Positions 13,213-18,194 of a stretch of 18,194 nt of DNA are shown piece by piece. The notes under the pieces were generated by a model. That model saw only the letters and a list, made by a program, of their open reading frames with translations, searched no databases and was not told where the DNA came from. The translations under genes were made by a program, and so were the position numbers. The DNA is from Firmicutes bacterium UBA3936 (lineage in GTDB: Bacteria; Bacillota; Dethiobacteria; Dethiobacterales; Dethiobacteraceae). The first letter of the stretch is position 1, and the number at the start of each line of letters is the position of its first letter. Location of the stretch: the NCBI GenBank assembly GCA_002385745.1, contig DGEC01000035.1, forward strand, positions 1 through 18,194, read 5' to 3'.

Positions 13213-15678
13213 ATGTTCACTGAATTTGACATTCCCATTTCAGAGCGTATTCAAAAGCTCAAAGCCAAACGGGAGCGCATTAACAAGGACATGCGCTTGA
13301 ACTTCGAGCGCAATCGTATCATCACCGACTACTATAGGAACCACGAAAACGAGTACCCGGTGCTGAAGCGCGCTGGCTTTCTCTACGAGTGGTGTGCAAC
13401 GCGCAAGATAAATATCGATGACGACGATATTTTTCTTGGCGACGGGGGCCCCCAGTGCCGTACGGTTCACTTTGACATCGAACAGACCAGTCAAAGCTGG
13501 ATCCGCGGCTGTTTCGGCGACACCGACGAGCGGTTCCGTGCCGCCTGGCAGGTGCCGGGAAGCGTCTGGGTGGACGATGAAGACCGGGAATGGATCCTGG
13601 AGGCCGCAGATTACTGGAAAGACAAAGATATAGCGGCCACGGCCCGCGGATTGTTCCCGCCGGAATTCTTTGAAAATGCCGGGCCGTTTCTGGAACACCT
13701 GGCCGGTTCCTATCCGGGGCACTTCAACCCCAACTACGAGCGGGCGGGCACGGTTGGGTTCGGTGCGGTGCGCCGGACCGCCATGGAAAAGCTTGAGGAA
13801 ATCCGGAAGCACACAACAGCCGACAATGTACGCAGCGAATTATTCTACCGCGCAATCATCAAGGTCTGCGACGGTATGATACTTATGAGCAAGCGCTATG
13901 CCGAGGCATGCCGCAAGAAGGCGGAAACGGCGCCGACGCCTGAACGCCGCGCAGAGCTGCTCAAAATGGCCGACTCCTGCGATTGGATTATTGAAAATCC
14001 CGCCAGGAACCTGTGGGAAGGCCTCCAGACCATCCTCTTCTATCAGTACCTGCTCATAGCCGACGGAACACACTGGGCCGATTCCCCGGGGCTTATTGAC
14101 AGCTTCCTCGGCCCGCTTTTGGAAAAGGATCTGGAGACCGGGGTACTAAGCCATGAACAGGCCCAGGAATTGTTCGATGCCTTCCTGCTGCAAATAGGGA
14201 ACCAGATTATTATGTTCCCCAAACCTACCAATGACCAGCTCATTGAGGCTCACCAGAACGGAAAGACATTTTTTGACCTGCAGGGCGGCGCCCAAAACAT
14301 TGCCGCAGGCAGCCTGATCACCATTGGCGGCCTGAAAGAAGACGGGACGGGAGATTACAACCTGGCGACTGAAATGATTCTGCTCTCCTACTACCGGCTG
14401 CGTGTTGCCGAGCCAAGCCTGGCGCTGCGTATCAATAAGCATACACCCGACCGCATCTGGGATCTTGGCATAGCCTGCAGCATACGTTCAGGCGGCATGC
14501 CGCAGTTCAACAATGACGATGTAATTATCCAGACCATGCTAGACAAGGGTGTTCCGCTGGAGGACGCCAGGCGGTATGCCATCTTCGGCTGTGTCGAACC
14601 GGCAATCAGCGGCAAGGAATGGTCCATGGCAGCCAATTGCGGCGGTTTTGGCGGCGGTGCCAGCCTGATTGACATACTGCAATATGTAATTTACGGCAAC
14701 GTCAATCCCATGACGGGCGCCGAAGGAATGCTGCCATGCAAAAAACTGTACGAGTACGAATCCTTTGAAGAACTGCAGGCGGAATTTGAACGGCAAATCA
14801 AGCACTACATTGATTACCAGGCAAGACTGTATCACTTTGCCGCCCTTGTATTCAATCATGAGTGGCCGTGCCTGTCCGCCTCCGTTATGACCGAAGGCTG
14901 TCTTGAATCGGGCAAAGATGTCACCTGGGGCGGTGCCAAGTACAACGGCATGGGATCCATGTTTAGCGCCGTAGGTACTGTGGCGGACAGTCTGATGACC
15001 ATCAAGAAGCTTTGTTTCGACGATAAGACTGTATCGACAAAAGAGCTTTATGATGCCCTGCGCGCCAACTGGGAAGGCTATGAAATGCTTCGCCAGCGCA
15101 TCCTTAATGAAGTGCCCTTCTACGGCAACGATCATGAAGAACCCGATTCGCTCATGCAGTGGTTTACAAACTTTTATGCAGACCACTACAATTCACGACC
15201 TGGAGTAAACAACGGAACTAACAACTGCGGGGCGCTGGACCTTTACTGGGTTGCTGCCGGTAAAAGAACCTGGGCAACACCGGACGGCAGAAAAGCCGGA
15301 GATCCGCTTTCGCATTCAAGCGACCCGCGCCAGGACGCCGTCAAGAACGGGCCTCTGGCTTATGTCAAGAGCGTGGCCAAATTGCCGTGGGATAAAATGC
15401 GCTGCGGCGGGGCTATAAACTTGCGCCTTGACGCGAATTCCGTCCGCAGTGAAGATGCCAGGTCCAAGATCCGGAAGCTGATCAAATCGTACTTTGAGAT
15501 GGGCGGAATCCAGTTCCACTTCACGGTGGCGGATACCGAAGTCTTGCGGGCGGCGCAGAAGAATCCGCAGGATTATCAGGACTTGATTGTTCGCATCGCC
15601 GGCTTCTCCGCCTACTTCACCCACCTGCCCTTTGACGTCCAGGAGAACTATATTACGAGATACGAAATTGGACTGTAG
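13213..15678 (+). CDS. Glycyl radical enzyme of the C-x-E dehydratase/lyase type, substrate unknown
   Basis: This 821-aa protein is a full-length pyruvate formate-lyase superfamily member. The thiyl cysteine is C460 with the general-base candidate E462 in FGCVEP (458-463). The glycyl radical site is G797 in RIAGFSAYF (794-802). GHFNP (169-173) and the QGGAQNIAAGSLITIGG stretch (357-373) are also typical. The Cys-Val-Glu-Pro motif places it with glycerol/propanediol dehydratases, choline TMA-lyase, hydroxyproline dehydratase and sulfolyases rather than with PFL, which has two adjacent cysteines. No small subunit is present, which argues against the arylacetate decarboxylase and benzylsuccinate synthase forms. 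The tail ends in RYEIGL, unlike the RTxH ending common in the family. Activation by the upstream activase is expected, and oxygen would cleave the chain at G797. I cannot assign a substrate. Confidence 0.93.
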   Translation: MFTEFDIPISERIQKLKAKRERINKDMRLNFERNRIITDYYRNHENEYPVLKRAGFLYEWCATRKINIDDDDIFLGDGGPQCRTVHFDIEQTSQSWIRGCFGDTDERFRAAWQVPGSVWVDDEDREWILEAADYWKDKDIAATARGLFPPEFFENAGPFLEHLAGSYPGHFNPNYERAGTVGFGAVRRTAMEKLEEIRKHTTADNVRSELFYRAIIKVCDGMILMSKRYAEACRKKAETAPTPERRAELLKMADSCDWIIENPARNLWEGLQTILFYQYLLIADGTHWADSPGLIDSFLGPLLEKDLETGVLSHEQAQELFDAFLLQIGNQIIMFPKPTNDQLIEAHQNGKTFFDLQGGAQNIAAGSLITIGGLKEDGTGDYNLATEMILLSYYRLRVAEPSLALRINKHTPDRIWDLGIACSIRSGGMPQFNNDDVIIQTMLDKGVPLEDARRYAIFGCVEPAISGKEWSMAANCGGFGGGASLIDILQYVIYGNVNPMTGAEGMLPCKKLYEYESFEELQAEFERQIKHYIDYQARLYHFAALVFNHEWPCLSASVMTEGCLESGKDVTWGGAKYNGMGSMFSAVGTVADSLMTIKKLCFDDKTVSTKELYDALRANWEGYEMLRQRILNEVPFYGNDHEEPDSLMQWFTNFYADHYNSRPGVNNGTNNCGALDLYWVAAGKRTWATPDGRKAGDPLSHSSDPRQDAVKNGPLAYVKSVAKLPWDKMRCGGAINLRLDANSVRSEDARSKIRKLIKSYFEMGGIQFHFTVADTEVLRAAQKNPQDYQDLIVRIAGFSAYFTHLPFDVQENYITRYEIGL

Positions 15679-15696
15679 CAATGGCAATAATATTGA

Positions 15697-15733
15697 AAAA
15701 CCGCTGTTTCCACAACGGAAATAGCGGTTTTTT
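15697..15733 (+). terminator. Rho-independent terminator after the glycyl radical enzyme
   Basis: AAAACCGCTGTTTCC (15697-15711) pairs with GGAAATAGCGGTTTT (15717-15731) through one G-U pair and a 5-nt ACAAC loop. A T-run closes it. It starts 18 nt after the stop codon and marks the end of the operon. The A-rich 5' side means it could also stop minus-strand transcription. Confidence 0.9.
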
Positions 15734-15879
15734 ACTGCACCAGTTTATTATTCCATAATACGCGCTGACACAGTCTTTTCTTTTTTTACATATCGTTAAA
15801 GTAGCAAGAAAAAAATTCCTTGCGGAAACTCTCCAATCGGAGCCGGGTAAATAATTGTAAACTTGTATAGATTCATGTA

Positions 15880-15908
15880 TTGACTAAAACCCTGAAGCAA
15901 AGTAAAAT
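15880..15908 (+). promoter_or_regulatory. Candidate sigma-A promoter of nifS-nifU
   Basis: TTGACT (15880-15885) and TAAAAT (15903-15908) are separated by exactly 17 nt, and each matches consensus at five of six bases. The start of transcription would fall near 15915, giving a leader of about 120 nt. Confidence 0.6.
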
Positions 15909-15913
15909 AAAAG

Positions 15914-15939
15914 TAATTCCTAGTACTTTGATAGGATTA
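15914..15939. promoter_or_regulatory. Candidate operator dyad at the nifS transcription start
   Basis: TAATTCCTA (15914-15922) and TAGGATTA (15932-15939) form an inverted repeat with one extra base in the left arm and a 9-nt centre. It begins about 6 nt after the -10 box, so a bound protein would block initiation. Rrf2-family regulators (IscR, CymR) commonly control such genes. I do not recognise the exact consensus, so the regulator is left open. Confidence 0.35.
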
Positions 15940-16034
15940 GTAGTAATTAAGTAAAGGCAAGATAACTAAATACAATGAAGAAAAGCCGGCTCCGGCGGAT
16001 ATATTTTATCGAATAAAAGAAAGGAGCACTTCAT

Positions 16035-17219
16035 ATGGAACGGATTTATTTGGATCATGCGGCTACCACCCCCGTCGATCCCCGGGTTGTGGAAGCCATG
16101 CTCCCCTACTTTACCGCCAATTTCGGCAACCCGTCCAGTATTTACCAGGAAGGACGGGCAGCAAAAAAGGCCATTGAAGAAAGCAGAGAAAAGGTAGCGG
16201 AGATCCTGGGGGCTGCCGATACCCGGGAAATTATCTTTACCGGCAGCGGTTCCGAAGCTGACAATCTGGCCATCACCGGGGTGGCCTGGGCATACCGGAA
16301 GAAAGGCAACCACATTATTACTTCCGCCATTGAGCACCCTGCGGTTCTGGAAACCTGCAAAGAGCTGGAGAAGCACGGGTTTGCCGTAACTTACCTGCCC
16401 GTTGATGAGTACGGGCTGGTGGCTCCGGAGGCTGTCCGGGACGCCATAACCGACCGGACCATCCTGGTCAGCCTGATGCACGCCAACAATGAAGTCGGAA
16501 CAATACAGCCCATTGCTGAAATCAGTAAAATCGTTCGTGCAAAGGGAGTCCTCCTGCATACGGATGCCGTGCAGACGGCAGGTTCGATCCCCCTCCAGGC
16601 AGACGAGTTGGGGGTGGATTTGCTGTCCCTTTCGGCGCATAAGTTTTATGGCCCAAAAGGGGTCGGCGTCCTTTACGCAAAAAAGGGAACTCGCCTGCAC
16701 CGGCTAATTCACGGCGGAGCACAGGAAGGGCGGCTGCGGGCCGGTACGGAAAATGTGGCCGGCATCGTCGGCCTGGCCAAAGCCCTGGAACTTGCCGCAG
16801 CGGGGCTGGAGGAGACAGTTCCCCGCCTTGCGGAACTGCGGGATTATTTCATAAACAAAATATTCTCCAGGATTGACCATGTCAAACTAAACGGACACCC
16901 CACCAGGCGGCTGCCCGGAAATATTAATGTCAGCTTTGAGTTTGTGGAGGGAGAATCCATCCTGCTCAATTTGGACCTGGAAGGGATTGCGGCTTCCAGC
17001 GGCTCGGCCTGCACCTCCGGGGCCCTTGAGCCGTCCCATGTTTTGCTGGCAATGGGTCTCCCCCATGAGACAGCCCACGGTTCCGTCCGTTTTACCATTG
17101 GCAAAGATAACACCAAGGAACAACTGGATTATGTCCTTGGCGTTCTGGAAGAAACGATAGCACGCCTGCGGGCAATTTCCCCCCTCTACCGGGAACAGAG
17201 AGGAAGAAAGGAGAAATGA
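16035..17219 (+). CDS. nifS: Cysteine desulfurase (NifS/IscS family)
   Basis: This 394-aa PLP enzyme converts cysteine to alanine and holds the sulfur as a persulfide for Fe-S cluster assembly. The N-terminal YLDHAATTP is intact. H101 in SAIEHPAV, D177/Q180 in HTDAVQTAG and the PLP lysine K203 in SAHKFYGPKG are present. The persulfide cysteine is C326 in SSGSACTSG. The ATG has AAAGGAG about 9 nt upstream. nifU follows after 3 nt, so the two are one operon. It probably supplies sulfur for clusters such as the three predicted in the nearby activase and the one in the flavin oxidoreductase, though its role should be cell-wide. Confidence 0.95.
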   Translation: MERIYLDHAATTPVDPRVVEAMLPYFTANFGNPSSIYQEGRAAKKAIEESREKVAEILGAADTREIIFTGSGSEADNLAITGVAWAYRKKGNHIITSAIEHPAVLETCKELEKHGFAVTYLPVDEYGLVAPEAVRDAITDRTILVSLMHANNEVGTIQPIAEISKIVRAKGVLLHTDAVQTAGSIPLQADELGVDLLSLSAHKFYGPKGVGVLYAKKGTRLHRLIHGGAQEGRLRAGTENVAGIVGLAKALELAAAGLEETVPRLAELRDYFINKIFSRIDHVKLNGHPTRRLPGNINVSFEFVEGESILLNLDLEGIAASSGSACTSGALEPSHVLLAMGLPHETAHGSVRFTIGKDNTKEQLDYVLGVLEETIARLRAISPLYREQRGRKEK

Positions 17220-17222
17220 AAA

Positions 17223-17612
17223 ATGTATACCGAAGCGGTAATGGATCATTTTTACAACCCGCGGAATGCCGGTGAACTGGCGGATGCGGACGGCGTGGGA
17301 GAAGCCGGCAACCCGGTCTGCGGAGACATTATGAAAATTTATGTAAAGATTGAGGATGACAGGATTGCGGATATCAGCTTTCAAACTTTCGGCTGCGGCG
17401 CAGCCATTGCCACCAGCAGCATTTTAACGGAGCTGGTTAAAGGAAAAACCGTTGCCGAGGCGGAAAAGATCACCAACCGGGCGGTGGCAGAAGCCCTGGG
17501 CGGACTTCCGCCCCAAAAGATGCATTGTTCCAACCTGGCAGCCGATGCTTTCCATAAAGCGCTTGAGGCCTACAGGCAGAACCGGCCCAAGCCCGCGCCG
17601 GCGGCGGAATAA
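17223..17612 (+). CDS. nifU: Iron-sulfur cluster assembly scaffold protein (NifU/IscU N-terminal type)
   Basis: This 129-aa protein is a single U-type scaffold domain. The three cluster-ligand cysteines are C33 in NPVCGD, C58 in FGCGAAIA and C102 in KMHCSNLA. D35 after C33 is the residue that aids cluster release in IscU. It has no C-terminal Nfu domain and no central ferredoxin domain, so it is the short IscU-like form and not full-length nitrogenase NifU. The tail is Pro/Ala-rich. It builds clusters with sulfur from the adjacent NifS. The ATG lies 3 nt after the nifS stop, with AAAGGAG inside the end of nifS. Confidence 0.94.
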   Translation: MYTEAVMDHFYNPRNAGELADADGVGEAGNPVCGDIMKIYVKIEDDRIADISFQTFGCGAAIATSSILTELVKGKTVAEAEKITNRAVAEALGGLPPQKMHCSNLAADAFHKALEAYRQNRPKPAPAAE

Positions 17613-17650
17613 TTGCGGGAAACGCCTTGTGCCGGCAAAAGACGCATCTC

Positions 17651-17992
17651 TTAAGCTTCAAACAAGCCGGTGGACAAGTAGCGCTCACCGGTATCCGGCA
17701 GGATGACAATAATGGTTTTTCCGGCGTTCTCCGGCTTCAGTGCCGTCCGGAGAGCGGCAAAGGCCGCGGCTCCGGAGGAGACGCCTGCCAGGAGGCCTTC
17801 GGTTTTCGCCAGTTCTCTGGCAGTGGAGAAGGCCTCTTCATCTGTTACCCTTATAATCTCATCAATAACCCCCGTATTGAGGACCCCGGGCACAAACCCG
17901 GCGCCGATTCCCTGTATTTTATGGGGACCCGGTTTGCCGCCGGACAAAACCGGAGAGGCGGCCGGTTCTACGGCACAAATCTTTACGGCGGG
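17651..17992 (-). CDS. cysK: Cysteine synthase (O-acetylserine sulfhydrylase) CysK, C-terminal fragment, 5' end missing
   Basis: An open frame of 114 codons encodes the C-terminal third of CysK. It reads AVKICAVEPAASPVLSGG, then GPHKIQGIGAGFVPG, later GVSSGAAAFAAL, and ends in ILPDTGERYLSTGLFEA before TAA at 17651-17653. These are standard CysK segments. The first Met in the frame (17947) is internal and not the start. The frame runs without a break into the homopolymer zone at about 17993, where real sequence stops. The missing two thirds include the PLP lysine. The gene converges on nifU with a 38-nt gap. Cysteine made here would feed NifS. Confidence 0.85.
   Translation of the reverse strand, partial: PAVKICAVEPAASPVLSGGKPGPHKIQGIGAGFVPGVLNTGVIDEIIRVTDEEAFSTARELAKTEGLLAGVSSGAAAFAALRTALKPENAGKTIIVILPDTGERYLSTGLFEA

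Positions 17993-18194
<202 letters not shown>

Larger units (their letters stand above)
15679..16034. other. Intergenic stretch between the GRE gene and nifS (356 nt)
   Basis: No coding region is supported. It contains the terminator of the GRE operon (15697-15733), a candidate nifS promoter (15880-15908), a TAAT-TCCTA / TAGGATTA dyad at 15914-15939, and AAAGGAG just before the nifS ATG. I see nothing definable in the AT-rich part from 15740 to 15875. Confidence 0.7.

Noticed and set aside
14539..15186. 215-codon minus-strand ORF opposite the glycyl radical enzyme
   Set aside because: It lies wholly inside the GRE gene and shows no motif or ribosome site. The plus-strand frame is unambiguous.
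13213..15678. Calling this gene pflB (pyruvate formate-lyase)
   Set aside because: The active site has Cys-Val-Glu rather than the Cys-Cys pair of pyruvate formate-lyase, and the activase carries the extra two-cluster insert absent from PflA.

Overview
The window looks like a low-to-mid GC, Gram-positive, anaerobic member of the Firmicutes/Clostridia. This rests on dense AGGAGG-type ribosome binding sites, TTG and GTG starts, an adjacent mrfA-mrfB (yprA-yprB) pair, a lipoprotein solute-binding protein, and an oxygen-sensitive glycyl radical enzyme with its radical-SAM activase. A Peptococcaceae/Desulfotomaculum-like host is my guess; nothing here fixes the species.

Left part (1-5763, all minus strand): an Old Yellow Enzyme-type flavin/Fe-S oxidoreductase (674 aa) lies downstream of mrfB (DEDDh exonuclease with TPR-like tail) and mrfA (DExH helicase with C-terminal Cys4 cluster). 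mrfA and mrfB overlap and are probably one repair operon. The oxidoreductase follows after 45 nt but has an unrelated job.

Middle (5832-10757, minus strand): a complete Liv-type ABC importer operon in the order livK-livH-livM-livG-livF. It has a candidate promoter in front of livK, a 13-bp perfect stem-loop between livK and livH, and a terminator after livF.

Right of a 397-nt divergent control region (10976-15733, plus strand): a half-size PurL/AIR-synthase-like ATPase carrying an extra cysteine cluster, a glycyl-radical-enzyme activase with three predicted [4Fe-4S] clusters, and a glycyl radical enzyme (821 aa) of the C-x-E dehydratase/lyase type, closed by a strong terminator. This is the most interesting part. 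I recognise each superfamily but cannot assign a substrate, and I know of no described pathway that joins a PurL-like protein to a glycyl radical enzyme. The head-to-head importer may bring in the substrate.

Far right: nifS-nifU (cysteine desulfurase and Fe-S scaffold, plus strand) behind its own promoter and a candidate operator, then the 3' third of cysK on the minus strand. From about 17993 to the end the sequence collapses into long homopolymers. I read this as a low-quality contig end that truncates cysK, not as biology.

No tRNA, rRNA, CRISPR array, insertion sequence or transcriptional regulator gene was recognised.
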